9,071 nucleotides of DNA from Actinomycetes bacterium (GTDB lineage Bacteria; Actinomycetota; Aquicultoria; CAJVYJ01; JAUVQD01), in assembly GCA_030598355.1 (NCBI GenBank), contig JAUVQD010000040.1:1-9071 (forward strand), written 5' to 3'. Below, in pieces: positions 1-6,611 of the stretch. Both the position numbers and the translations under genes were made by a program. The notes under the pieces are model-generated. The model made no database searches. It was not told the DNA's origin and saw only the letters and a list, made by a program, of their open reading frames with translations. Numbering within the stretch: position 1 is the stretch's first letter; every line of letters begins with the position of its first letter.

Positions 1-437
1 ACGACTTTCACTAAAACAGAAGCCTCGACTCCCGGATATAATTTGAGCTTGATCGTTACTTCACCGACCTCTTTAATGGAATCGGACGGCTCGATTCGTC
101 GACGATCAACGGCCAGGCCGAGATCTTTCTCAATTGCTTCAGCCATATCTTTCGTTGTGATCGAACCGTAGAGACGACCTTCGGCACCCGCTTTGACAAT
201 TAATGTCAATGACTTCTCGTGAATCTTCGCCTTCTGCTCTTCAGCTTCAGCCAGAAGTGCTTCTTGGCGGTTTTTGATGCCTGATCGGCGCTCTTCTAAT
301 TGCTTGAGATTTCCTGATGTCGCGGCCACCGCAAAGCCATTAGGAATTAAGTAGTTATTAGCGTAACCTTGGGCAACCTTCAAAATATCTCCCTCACGCC
401 CAAGAGAGGGGACCTCTTTCGTTAATATAATTTGCAT
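1..437 (-). CDS. rplI: 50S ribosomal protein L9 (3' end beyond the window)
   Basis: L9 is a large-subunit ribosomal protein that binds 23S rRNA near the base of the L1 stalk and helps maintain reading frame. The translation begins MQIILTKEVPSLGREGDILK and continues VAQGYANNYLIPNGFA, which matches the N-terminal L9 signature (Gly, Val, Gly-Tyr, Asn-Tyr-Leu, Gly). A lysine/glutamate-rich helix follows at about residues 43-75, then the C-terminal domain, with the segment GRLYGSITTKDMAEAI near residue 87. 145 codons are visible; the family is usually about 148-150 residues, so only a few are missing. The start is ATG at 435-437, preceded by a strong GGAGGT nine bases upstream. It is the last visible gene of the S6-SSB-S18-DUF2232-L9 block, 33 nt after the DUF2232 stop codon, and the only one of the five with an ATG start. 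Confidence 0.98.
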   Translation of the reverse strand, partial: MQIILTKEVPSLGREGDILKVAQGYANNYLIPNGFAVAATSGNLKQLEERRSGIKNRQEALLAEAEEQKAKIHEKSLTLIVKAGAEGRLYGSITTKDMAEAIEKDLGLAVDRRRIEPSDSIKEVGEVTIKLKLYPGVEASVLVKV

Positions 438-470
438 AACTTATAGACCTCCATTTTTTAGCTTACCATA

Positions 471-1400
471 TTAGCTCGTGCTTGCGAGCCGCCTCAGATC
501 GAACCACGTATCGAAGACACCAAGCCAACTTATCCCTTGAAAAAAAAGCTGGATGAAAATGGCCAAGAAAACCACGCTAATCTTGACAGCGGTATTTGCC
601 GACTTTTTCTCAAGGTAAAAAAAGACAACCGATATTCCCTGGATTAGATATAATGCCCCAAAAACAAGTAAAAGATTAAGGCCGGCGGCAAAGGCATAAA
701 ATCCGTAGACACCAAAAGACTCATTAAACAAAAAGCCTATTAGCCCCAAAATAAAACCATACACTAAATACCAAGGCATCTGCCAAGTTGAAAACTTTGG
801 CAAATCGCTCCACTCATAATCTCTGGCCTTAGCCACACGACCAGTCAGCAAGTAGTTTGAACCCACAAGCCAAACCGACCCGAGTGCCGTCATTCCAAAA
901 AAGAGATAGGGGGCCACGCTGATAAACTTTGTAATCTCCCCCTCCAAAACAGTCTGGTCCGCCCCGGAATCACCGGCTTGTGCCAGAAGCCGCTTCTCAA
1001 TGGTAGCGGATTCTCGTGCCCATATCTTAGTCGCGCCCGGCCTGTCCGCCATAAAAGCCGCCACCCCTAAGAGGGAGAAGATAGTGAAAAGAACGACGGA
1101 TGTTAACATTATTCTCCGTCCCGGCCGCGCAGCCGGACCTAAAAACCCGCCCGTATACCCTAGAGACAACATCACTACGGCTGGCGGAAGAGAAACAAAC
1201 CCTAACAACAGCCCGTCGACGGCAATGATAGCTAAAAATACCAGACCGGCCGTCACAAGGCCTTTCTCTTTTAGCGCGAGATAGACCGGTAGCGGGGAAA
1301 AAGCAAGGGTAATGTACCAAAAAGGCACTAAGACAGCGGCGGCAACCGATAAAGCAGAAAACGCTACAAGTGACGCGACCGGTTTATATGACCGGTCCAC
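471..1400 (-). CDS. DUF2232 (YybS-type) multi-pass membrane protein
   Basis: This is a predicted polytopic inner-membrane protein of the DUF2232 family, whose biochemical role is unknown. With the start chosen here it has 309 residues and about seven or eight hydrophobic segments. Family-like features in the C-terminal half are a Phe-x-x-Trp-Gln-Met-Pro-Trp segment just before a helix and a final Gly-Val-Phe-Asp-Thr-Trp-Phe-Asp-Leu-Arg tail. The reading frame is open back to a TTG at 1482-1484, which would overlap rpsR by 82 nt and add a hydrophilic Lys/Ser/Pro-rich leader. I prefer GTG at 1398-1400, which follows the rpsR stop codon by 2 nt and has GGAAG five bases upstream (1406-1410). This start suggests translational coupling to rpsR. 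The position between rpsR and rplI is the usual place for this family in Bacillota. The family call rests on the motifs and the context together. Confidence 0.87.
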   Translation of the reverse strand: MDRSYKPVASLVAFSALSVAAAVLVPFWYITLAFSPLPVYLALKEKGLVTAGLVFLAIIAVDGLLLGFVSLPPAVVMLSLGYTGGFLGPAARPGRRIMLTSVVLFTIFSLLGVAAFMADRPGATKIWARESATIEKRLLAQAGDSGADQTVLEGEITKFISVAPYLFFGMTALGSVWLVGSNYLLTGRVAKARDYEWSDLPKFSTWQMPWYLVYGFILGLIGFLFNESFGVYGFYAFAAGLNLLLVFGALYLIQGISVVFFYLEKKSANTAVKISVVFLAIFIQLFFQGISWLGVFDTWFDLRRLASTS

Positions 1401-1402
1401 GA

Positions 1403-1633
1403 CTACTTCCGGCTGTATGCTATTAGGGCTACTTCCCGGGCTCTTTTTATCGCGATTGCTAAATCTCTTTGGTGTTGAGTGCAATTGCCTGTTATCCTAC
1501 GAGGTCTTATCTTGCCCTTTTCACTCATATACCGTTTTAGCAAGCCGACATCTTTGTAGTCAATATAATCGACCTTGTCTTTGCAAAAACCACAAAACTT
1601 GCGTCTCGGTTTTCTCTGAAAATCTCCAGCCAA
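1403..1633 (-). CDS. rpsR: 30S ribosomal protein S18, zinc-binding type
   Basis: S18 sits on the platform of the small ribosomal subunit as a heterodimer with S6. The protein is 76 residues, the usual length. It carries the conserved core [20 protein letters not shown] followed by a C-terminal helix, [15 protein letters not shown] Cys-Gly-Phe-Cys pair at residues 14-17 and a Cys-x-x-His in Asn-Cys-Thr-Gln-His-Gln give the ligand set of the zinc-containing (C+) form of S18. The start is TTG (1631-1633), not ATG. It is supported by a near-perfect AAGGAGG seven bases upstream and by the lack of any earlier useful start. It lies 42 nt after ssb, and its stop is almost contiguous with the preferred GTG start of the DUF2232 gene. 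Confidence 0.98.
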   Translation of the reverse strand: MAGDFQRKPRRKFCGFCKDKVDYIDYKDVGLLKRYMSEKGKIRPRRITGNCTQHQRDLAIAIKRAREVALIAYSRK

Positions 1634-1675
1634 CCTAAATCCTCCTTACAGCATTCATAAATGTGACTTCCAAAA

Positions 1676-2125
1676 TTAAAATGGGATATCGTCCCCTAAA
1701 TCAATATCTTCCACTGGATTTTCCCCAGCGCTCTTATCAGCCCCGGTTTTAACTTCAGCCGGCTGCTCTCCGCCGCCAGCTGACCCGGAACCTGACGGTC
1801 TTCCTAAAAACTGAACATTCTCCGCTACTACCTCGACGACTGATCTTTTTTGCCCCTCATCGGTCTCCCATGAACGGCTTTGAAGCCGGCCTTCGAGCGC
1901 CACCGGGCTGCCCTTGTGTATATATTCGTTGCAAAGCTCTGCCAGCTTGGCCCAGACAACAATATTAAAAAAATCTACATTTTGAACCTTTTCGCCCTGC
2001 TTGTTTGTATAAGTGCGGTTAACGGCCAATCCAAAACCAGCCACCGCGCTGCCATTTGGGGTAAAACGCAACTCGGGATCACGAGTTAAGTTGCCGACTA
2101 AAATAACCCTGTTTAAGCTCGCCAC
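1676..2125 (-). CDS. ssb: Single-stranded DNA-binding protein SSB
   Basis: SSB coats single-stranded DNA during replication, recombination and repair, and recruits partner enzymes through its C-terminal tip. The 149-residue protein has an OB-fold domain at about residues 1-108, opening MASLNRVILVGNLTRDPELR and including the block DFFNIVVWAKLAELCNEYIH. A Gly/Ser-rich, disordered linker runs from about 110 to 135, and the acidic tail ends in Asp-Asp-Ile-Pro-Phe, the canonical partner-binding tip. The start is GTG (2123-2125) with AAGGAG five bases upstream. It lies 14 nt after rpsF and is co-transcribed with the ribosomal protein genes, the usual arrangement in monoderm bacteria. Length and layout are normal. 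Confidence 0.98.
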   Translation of the reverse strand: MASLNRVILVGNLTRDPELRFTPNGSAVAGFGLAVNRTYTNKQGEKVQNVDFFNIVVWAKLAELCNEYIHKGSPVALEGRLQSRSWETDEGQKRSVVEVVAENVQFLGRPSGSGSAGGGEQPAEVKTGADKSAGENPVEDIDLGDDIPF

Positions 2126-2139
2126 AAAAACTCCTTAAT

Positions 2140-2433
2140 TTATGCTTTTTCCGGTTTTCTAACTATCATAAAACGCAAAACATCGTCGTCAATCTTCATC
2201 AACCTGTCGATTTCTTTGACTGTTGCTGAGAGACCCGCAAAATAAAAAATTGAGTAGTTGCCGTCCTTAAAATGCCGGATTTCAACGCCTAACCGTTTCC
2301 GTCCCCACCGGTCAATTGATTCAATTTTACCTTTGTTTTTGGTGATGAGTTTTTCGGTCTTTTTGATCCAGGCTTCGTACGGTTCGGTCTCGATGTCGGG
2401 ATTGACTATCGTCATCATTTCATAATTACGCAA
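2140..2433 (-). CDS. rpsF: 30S ribosomal protein S6
   Basis: S6 is a small-subunit platform protein that binds 16S rRNA together with S18. The translation from TTG at 2431-2433 gives 97 residues beginning (M)RNYEMMTIVNPDIETEPYEA, the normal S6 start (R/N-Y-E-x-M-x-I-x-x-P). It continues with IDRWGRKRLGVEIRHFKDGN and DDDVLRFMIVRK, matching the RNA- and S18-facing segments. An upstream ATG at 2452-2454 would add seven residues, but its codons are the Shine-Dalgarno itself (GGAGG at 2441-2445), which sits seven bases before the TTG, so the TTG is the likely start. It is the first gene of the operon, about 60 nt downstream of a predicted transcription start. The leader holds a hairpin that probably mediates S6:S18 feedback. 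Confidence 0.97.
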   Translation of the reverse strand: MRNYEMMTIVNPDIETEPYEAWIKKTEKLITKNKGKIESIDRWGRKRLGVEIRHFKDGNYSIFYFAGLSATVKEIDRLMKIDDDVLRFMIVRKPEKA

Positions 2434-2440
2434 AGTTCGA

Positions 2441-2489
2441 CCTCCTCTGGTCATTTACGGCCCCGCCTTCAAAAGCGGGGCAGAAGGAA
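2441..2489 (-). promoter_or_regulatory. Candidate S6:S18-binding autoregulatory leader of rpsF
   Basis: On the minus strand the rpsF leader can fold into a GC-rich upper stem, CCCCGC (2475-2480) with GCGGGG (2461-2466), closing an 8-nt loop. The 3' arm is followed at once by an 11-nt bulge that begins with CCG (2450-2460). A lower stem can form from UCUG (2481-2484) with CAGA (2446-2449), extended across one bulged U by CC-GG and U-A pairs. The lower stem takes in the GGAGG ribosome-binding site at 2441-2445. A bulged CCG on the 3' side above a stem near the start codon is the hallmark I recall for the rpsF leader bound by the S6:S18 complex. The base pairing is seen; the regulatory function is inferred from family knowledge and position. 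Confidence 0.55.
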
Positions 2490-2499
2490 TTACGCAGCC

Positions 2500-2528
2500 A
2501 GTATACCACTAGGTAAGTAAATGGTAAA
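2500..2528 (-). promoter_or_regulatory. Sigma70-type promoter of the rpsF operon
   Basis: On the minus strand there is TTTACC at 2523-2528 (-35), a 17-bp spacer, and TATACT at 2500-2505 (-10). A TGG directly before the -10 makes an extended -10 element. Transcription would begin near 2493, giving a leader of about 60 nt that contains exactly the hairpin described for rpsF. The spacing is ideal, the -10 matches the consensus at five of six positions, and the -35 at four of six. Confidence 0.6.
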
Positions 2529-2643
2529 TCTATTCACGATTCTTCCTACCTCTTTTTCCCTCCTCCGTAACAATCCACGCTTAGCAGAAGGTTGCAAGAA
2601 TTATTCTGAATGATCAGACAAAACCTGGGTATAAGCTTTAAGC

Positions 2644-3708
2644 GTGAAGCAAATTCTGCAATGGAACTACCGTGGTCATAACTTTGCGGATGAAAATCCG
2701 CTACATCTAATTGCCGCCAACAAAAAGCGCGCGGCCAATACTGACACGCCAATTGTTTCAACTATTATTATTCAAGGAACCGAGAAAAACGCTAAACCAA
2801 CCCTTAAGGCTCTACATAATCAAGAGTTTTCAAATTTTGAGACTATTATTGTCAAAGAGGGTGCGGTCGGATCCAGGCTGAAAGAAGTTGTGAAAAATCG
2901 ACCAAGCACATCACTTTATCAATCTTCATATAACCTCAATCTCTGCCGGGCCCGAAATCTGGCCGCTCAGAATGCTCTCGGTCAATACTTGTTGTTCATC
3001 GACGAAAACGCCTGGCTTCACCGCACGGCTCTCGGAAAGCTCGTTGACGCTATGAAGTCTGAGGCCGAAACTGGAATCGCGGGGCCGTTGATCTTGAGCC
3101 CTGATGGTTCGCTACAGAGCATTGGCATGAAAGTAAATGAATTTGGCCGCCCGTTCGCAAACCGGGATGTTTTCAGCCCCGACATTGAATTAATTGACCC
3201 GGTTTTTTCGATTCCCAGCACAATTTTTATGATAGAAAAACAACTCTTTTACTCTCTTAACGGCTTTGACGAACTTTGTGTTCATGGCCTTGAAGATACC
3301 GACCTTTGCTGGCGCGCCAAGCTGATGGGACGCAAAACGGTCGTTAATCCATGGTCAATCGCTTATCACGACGCGGACAATTCCCAAGCTATTGGTGGCT
3401 ATTTAGAACACCGAAACAGCTTGAGGATGCTAATAAAAAACTACGGCTCTCTCCGCGCTGCAACCGGCTCACTTAGATTTGTAAAGACCAGCATCGTTAA
3501 ATCCTTTAAGTCACTGTTGGCTCTCAAACCTCGATCTTTTTTTGAATACTGGCGCGCCTTGCTCTGGAACCTGATTATGCTACCTGATTCCATAAAGCAG
3601 CGACGACGTGTTCAAAGAAGGCGCCGACTTAACGACAAATCCGTTCTCGAAAATATGCACTCTGAGGCCGATCCAACCGATGAGCAGCGATCAAAGCCAG
3701 CCGCTTAA
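2644..3708 (+). CDS. Family 2 glycosyltransferase (rhamnosyltransferase-like)
   Basis: This is probably a cytoplasmic or membrane-associated GT-A glycosyltransferase that moves a sugar from a nucleotide donor to an envelope glycan or lipid; donor and acceptor are unknown. The 354 residues contain a beta strand at 38-43 (VSTIII), the GT2 helix CRARNLAAQNALGQYLLFID (101-120), an Asp-Glu-Asn at 120-122 in the DxD position, and Gly-Leu-Glu-Asp-Thr-Asp-Leu-Cys-Trp-Arg at 215-224, the catalytic-base ED motif of WbbL-like enzymes. Oddly, the usual VDxxSxD stretch after the second strand is replaced by IIVKEGAVGS (68-77). The C-terminus has an amphipathic or hydrophobic patch and an Arg cluster (about 319-329), suggesting membrane contact. 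The start is GTG at 2644. The frame is closed by TAA at 2632-2634 and no Shine-Dalgarno is visible, so the start is less certain. It is divergent from the ribosomal operon. Confidence 0.85.
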   Translation: MKQILQWNYRGHNFADENPLHLIAANKKRAANTDTPIVSTIIIQGTEKNAKPTLKALHNQEFSNFETIIVKEGAVGSRLKEVVKNRPSTSLYQSSYNLNLCRARNLAAQNALGQYLLFIDENAWLHRTALGKLVDAMKSEAETGIAGPLILSPDGSLQSIGMKVNEFGRPFANRDVFSPDIELIDPVFSIPSTIFMIEKQLFYSLNGFDELCVHGLEDTDLCWRAKLMGRKTVVNPWSIAYHDADNSQAIGGYLEHRNSLRMLIKNYGSLRAATGSLRFVKTSIVKSFKSLLALKPRSFFEYWRALLWNLIMLPDSIKQRRRVQRRRRLNDKSVLENMHSEADPTDEQRSKPAA

Positions 3709-3729
3709 GCTAGACACTTAGCGCTTTTT
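3703..3729 (+). terminator. Weak rho-independent terminator after the glycosyltransferase
   Basis: GCTTAAG at 3703-3709 can pair with CTTAGCGC at 3717-3724, with one bulged C and one G-U pair, across the 7-nt loop CTAGACA. Five T residues follow at 3725-3729. The stem begins before the glycosyltransferase stop codon and lies mostly inside the 3' end of the opposing radical SAM gene. Stem stability is modest, so this is a candidate only. Confidence 0.4.
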
Positions 3730-5191
3730 CCAACTCCCGCAGAGTTTGTGTGCCTATGTTTTGTGTCTGCGCCTCTTGAGTGGCCTTAAGATGCGCTCGC
3801 GCGACCATCGATCCAAGCGGCGGTGGATTATAGAGCAGTTTCTTGATCGCAAACGGATTGTACGACAGCGGATTATAGTCTGCTTTCAAATAACCCGAGG
3901 CAATTAGGCGGCGTTCTAGCTCTGTTCCGGGTTGGATGGCCAGGAAAAAAATCCACGGCACGACATTGTTCTCACCAAAAAGCTGATAAAGCATTTTACA
4001 TGCACTAATGGTCTCCAGCATGGTTTCCGGGCATTCTCCGGGAGCATTGAGGGGAAGATAGAGCTTGATTTGCTGACCTCTATATCCCAGATCTTTTATC
4101 ATCTGAAATTTTTCTAGCTGCCTCGAAAGTTTATATCCGAGGCGCAACTCATCAATGATTCTTTGCGAACCGGTGAAAGATAATTCAAAACTTAAAATAC
4201 CGCTCGAAAGTGCTTTTTTCGCAAAACTTCTTGTTAGATTATCAAGACGGATATAGCCCGTCCAGCCTATGTTTAGCTTACGCGCGATCAATTCATCAAG
4301 CAGGGCCTCGGCATGATCAACTGTCTTATTTGAAGAACAGAATTGTGAATCGCAAAACCATATCTTATTGACGCCATATTCGCGGTTAAGTTGCTCGACT
4401 TCAGTTGCCACAACTTCGGGACGTTTAAAGCGCAGGCATTTCCCTTCAAGAACATTATATATGCAGAAGATGCAGGAGTAGGGACACCCTCTTTTCGTCT
4501 GCAGGCCGATAAAACCATTGACATACTGGTCAAACTTGGGAAATATCTGAGCAATATACTTGAAATCTACAGGATCCGCAGAACTGAGATCATAGTAAGC
4601 ATCGTCATGACCTCTAACAACCTCACCATCTTGCATATATACGACATTTTCGTGATCTAGATCGCCCTCGCCAACGATTTGGGATAAAGCATTTTCGCCT
4701 TCGCCAATAACACCAATTACACCCTCGGGAAGACGTTTTATCAATGACTCAGCAAATTCACTGAAAGCCGGCCCGCCTACCACTACCTGAGCAAGCGGGG
4801 CGACTCGAGTCGCGTTTTTAATTAGCCTGAAATTGCGATGTATTTGGTGAATATGGTCAATAACCATCGTCGAAGCGGAATATGCGGACTTAGCCTTTTC
4901 CCAAAGGCGATTAGAATGATCAAACTTTAGAACCGCGTCCAAGGCGGGGCTATTATCATGTGGGCCAAATGTCTGAATGTTTCGCCAGGAGAAAGCGATA
5001 ACTTGCGGAGAAAAAGCAGCTATTGTCTGCTCCAGCTCTTGAGCTACCTGAGCTTTGGGCACCAAGGAAAGATCAACAATTAATTGATTTGTGTAGCCTT
5101 CTCTCTTTAGATGATCGGCGAGATAGACAACCCCGGAGGGGAAAATCTTCCAACACGGCAATCGTACATGAAGTATTCGTTTGTTTCTCAC
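3710..5191 (-). CDS. B12-binding-domain radical SAM protein (PhpK-like)
   Basis: This is a predicted cobalamin-dependent radical SAM enzyme, a class that often methylates unactivated carbon or phosphorus. It has 493 residues from the preferred start. The N-terminal half (about 5-180) looks like a Rossmann-type B12-binding domain, with segments SGVVYLADHLKREGY, VIAFSWRNIQTFGPH, VVVGGPAFSEFAE and VIGEGEN. The radical SAM motif is Cys236-x3-Cys240-x2-Cys243 (RGCPYSCIFC), followed by a TIM-barrel region and a C-terminal extension. The Phe-Ser-Trp-Arg-Asn-Ile-Gln segment and the domain order recall the PhpK P-methyltransferase family from memory; the substrate is unknown. I chose GTG at 5189-5191 because GGGAG (5197-5201) lies five bases upstream. 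The GTG at 5195-5197 would overlap that site. It stands alone on its strand with no partner genes visible. Confidence 0.85.
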   Translation of the reverse strand: MRNKRILHVRLPCWKIFPSGVVYLADHLKREGYTNQLIVDLSLVPKAQVAQELEQTIAAFSPQVIAFSWRNIQTFGPHDNSPALDAVLKFDHSNRLWEKAKSAYSASTMVIDHIHQIHRNFRLIKNATRVAPLAQVVVGGPAFSEFAESLIKRLPEGVIGVIGEGENALSQIVGEGDLDHENVVYMQDGEVVRGHDDAYYDLSSADPVDFKYIAQIFPKFDQYVNGFIGLQTKRGCPYSCIFCIYNVLEGKCLRFKRPEVVATEVEQLNREYGVNKIWFCDSQFCSSNKTVDHAEALLDELIARKLNIGWTGYIRLDNLTRSFAKKALSSGILSFELSFTGSQRIIDELRLGYKLSRQLEKFQMIKDLGYRGQQIKLYLPLNAPGECPETMLETISACKMLYQLFGENNVVPWIFFLAIQPGTELERRLIASGYLKADYNPLSYNPFAIKKLLYNPPPLGSMVARAHLKATQEAQTQNIGTQTLRELEKALSV

Positions 5192-5301
5192 AATCACTCC
5201 CGGCGCTTGTGATATTTTTCACTTTCTATTTTCTACCACAACGGTCCCAATGTCTAACGCTTGCTTCAAATTCAAGTTAATTAGCCTTCAATATTCATCG
5301 C

Positions 5302-5329
5302 TTGCATGACTAACAAATTATCGTATTCT
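5302..5329 (+). promoter_or_regulatory. Candidate promoter for the DedA-family gene
   Basis: TTGCAT at 5302-5307 is separated by 16 bp from TATTCT at 5324-5329, which would start transcription near 5336 and leave a leader of about 30 nt. Both hexamers are moderate matches. It lies in the divergent spacer (5192-5364) between the radical SAM and DedA genes. I could not find a convincing promoter for the radical SAM gene there. Confidence 0.35.
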
Positions 5330-5364
5330 GTGATAGAAGATAATACTTTTGACGAAAGTGGGAT

Positions 5365-5991
5365 ATGCGTTTAATGGATTTTCTCAGATCGATTGCGCAG
5401 TATTTATACAACCTAACTCTTGGATACGGCGTAATAGGCTTAGGCTTAGGAACATTCTTGGAAAGTCTTGGCATACCGACCGCCTCAGCCGTACTTGATG
5501 TAACGGCTGGAATATTAATCATAGAGGGCCGGACCACTTTTATTGAGGCCTTGATTATCGCCGATGTCGGGCTGGTTCTAGGATCTTTAACCTCATACTA
5601 TGCCGGACACGCTACAACCGGTATTTTAAGTCGTCTCCGTCGTGGACGTCCTGAGGTAGCCAAGCATGAATCTTGGGCTCGAAGATTTATCGACAGATAC
5701 GGCGATAAGGCAATTTTTTTCGGACAACTTTTCGGCCCCGCCCGCACCTGGATATCTTTCCCCGCCGGAGCGATGAGAATGGATATCAAGAAATTCACGC
5801 TATATACAGCCTTAGGCGGTGCAATCTATTGCTCAATAATTATTCTCTTAAGTTTATACTTCACAATAATAATCAAGCAGAGGCTCGAACAGACCCTATC
5901 CCTGATCACTATTCCCATTTTAATTGCTGTTGCATGTGCGATAATATTTTTGATATTTTTTGGGCGATGGATCAGCGAACGTTTGACCTAA
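5365..5991 (+). CDS. DedA/SNARE-associated (VTT) family membrane protein
   Basis: DedA-family proteins are inner-membrane proteins linked to proton-dependent transport, membrane-potential maintenance and undecaprenyl-phosphate or lipid flipping. This one has 208 residues, the usual length. Glu33 in FLESLGIP and Asp45 in VLDVTAG fall where E. coli YqjA has Glu39 and Asp51. The stretch GQLFGPARTWISFPAGAMRM (120-139) matches the GRFIPGVRT...AG motif. Here the first motif Arg is Gln121 and the usual Pro is Gly124; Arg127 is kept. Hydrophobic segments are near 20-55, 63-88, 143-170 and 178-202. ATG at 5365 follows a weak GTGGGA; ATG at 5374 is an alternative. It is transcribed alone and its stop codon lies 3 nt from that of the opposing operon. 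Confidence 0.88.
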   Translation: MRLMDFLRSIAQYLYNLTLGYGVIGLGLGTFLESLGIPTASAVLDVTAGILIIEGRTTFIEALIIADVGLVLGSLTSYYAGHATTGILSRLRRGRPEVAKHESWARRFIDRYGDKAIFFGQLFGPARTWISFPAGAMRMDIKKFTLYTALGGAIYCSIIILLSLYFTIIIKQRLEQTLSLITIPILIAVACAIIFLIFFGRWISERLT

Positions 5992-5994
5992 GCG

Positions 5995-6609
5995 TTATCC
6001 GCTCCGTTTTCCGCGCTCCTGGGCTAGTCGCGAAATCTCACCGCTGTAGAACGATAGAATCATCCCAATGCCTATCAGCGCTGTGGAGACCCAATAGACA
6101 AGTAGATGGAAGGGCGACTCGCTGAGCAAGACAAAATCAAAAACGAACAAAATCAAGCCAAGATGAAGGATCGCTGATCCGATTTGAAGATAAAATCCGT
6201 TGACCTCGTAACTAAGACGTTTGCTGCCGACCAAGGTCATGCCAATAACCACGGCCTGAATCAAAACGGCGGTAGAAAGCAGAAAACCGATGCCCGGTTT
6301 TAAACCAAAACTAAGGACAACAAAGATAGAAACGACCAACAAGGCCGCCATGCTTTGAAGAAGAGCCATACCGCTAAAGATCCTCTTGGGAACGCACAGG
6401 CCCAATAAGATAACGAGCGCGACTGAAAGAGGCAGAACCGCGACATTCATGTCGCTGACATAGTTTTGATAAGTCACGGTTTGGCGCCAACTAGCCGATT
6501 GAAGAGATTGCAGCCAGCTATAGGTCGAGCCATAGACAAATATGACGCCTATTGCCACTAAGATAAAGATTGTCAGGAGAATCAAGATATAGTTTAAATT
6601 CTTTGTCAT
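5995..6609 (-). CDS. Unrecognised six-helix membrane protein paired with a CcsA-like protein
   Basis: I do not recognise the family. The 204-residue product has six apparent membrane segments (about 6-27, 55-73, 81-101, 107-127, 139-161, 167-187). A polar, Ser/Gln/Tyr-rich loop of about 27 residues lies between helices 1 and 2, and the C-terminus is basic (RLAQERGKR). Only two histidines are visible, His149 inside helix 5 and His168 at the start of helix 6. It begins at ATG 6607-6609, 2 nt after the stop codon of the CcsA-like gene. The frame is open further upstream into that gene, but the internal ATG fits the membrane-protein start and avoids a long overlap. The tight spacing suggests a co-translated partner in cytochrome c assembly. 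It lacks the large extracytoplasmic domain of ResB/Ccs1 and does not look like CcmE. The function is inferred from context only. Confidence 0.75.
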   Translation of the reverse strand: MTKNLNYILILLTIFILVAIGVIFVYGSTYSWLQSLQSASWRQTVTYQNYVSDMNVAVLPLSVALVILLGLCVPKRIFSGMALLQSMAALLVVSIFVVLSFGLKPGIGFLLSTAVLIQAVVIGMTLVGSKRLSYEVNGFYLQIGSAILHLGLILFVFDFVLLSESPFHLLVYWVSTALIGIGMILSFYSGEISRLAQERGKRSG

Positions 6610-6611
6610 CT

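Noticed and set aside
1401..1484. N-terminal extension of the DUF2232 gene from TTG at 1484
   Set aside because: It would overlap rpsR by 82 nt and encode a hydrophilic, low-complexity leader that reads like the out-of-frame shadow of rpsR. GTG at 1400 has better spacing to a GGAAG and sits right after the rpsR stop codon.
2490..2537. Short minus-strand ORF (15 codons, GTG start) upstream of rpsF as a leader peptide
   Set aside because: It has a purine-rich stretch in front, but the predicted rpsF promoter lies inside it, so it would not be on the main transcript. It is too short to support without conservation.
2546..2761. 71-codon minus-strand ORF across the divergent spacer and the glycosyltransferase start
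   Set aside because: No family resemblance. It overlaps the start of the glycosyltransferase gene and reads as a shadow frame.
5985..6015. Terminator between the DedA gene and the opposing operon
   Set aside because: Only a 4-bp AGCG/CGCT stem with a short, interrupted T-run is present, too weak to call.
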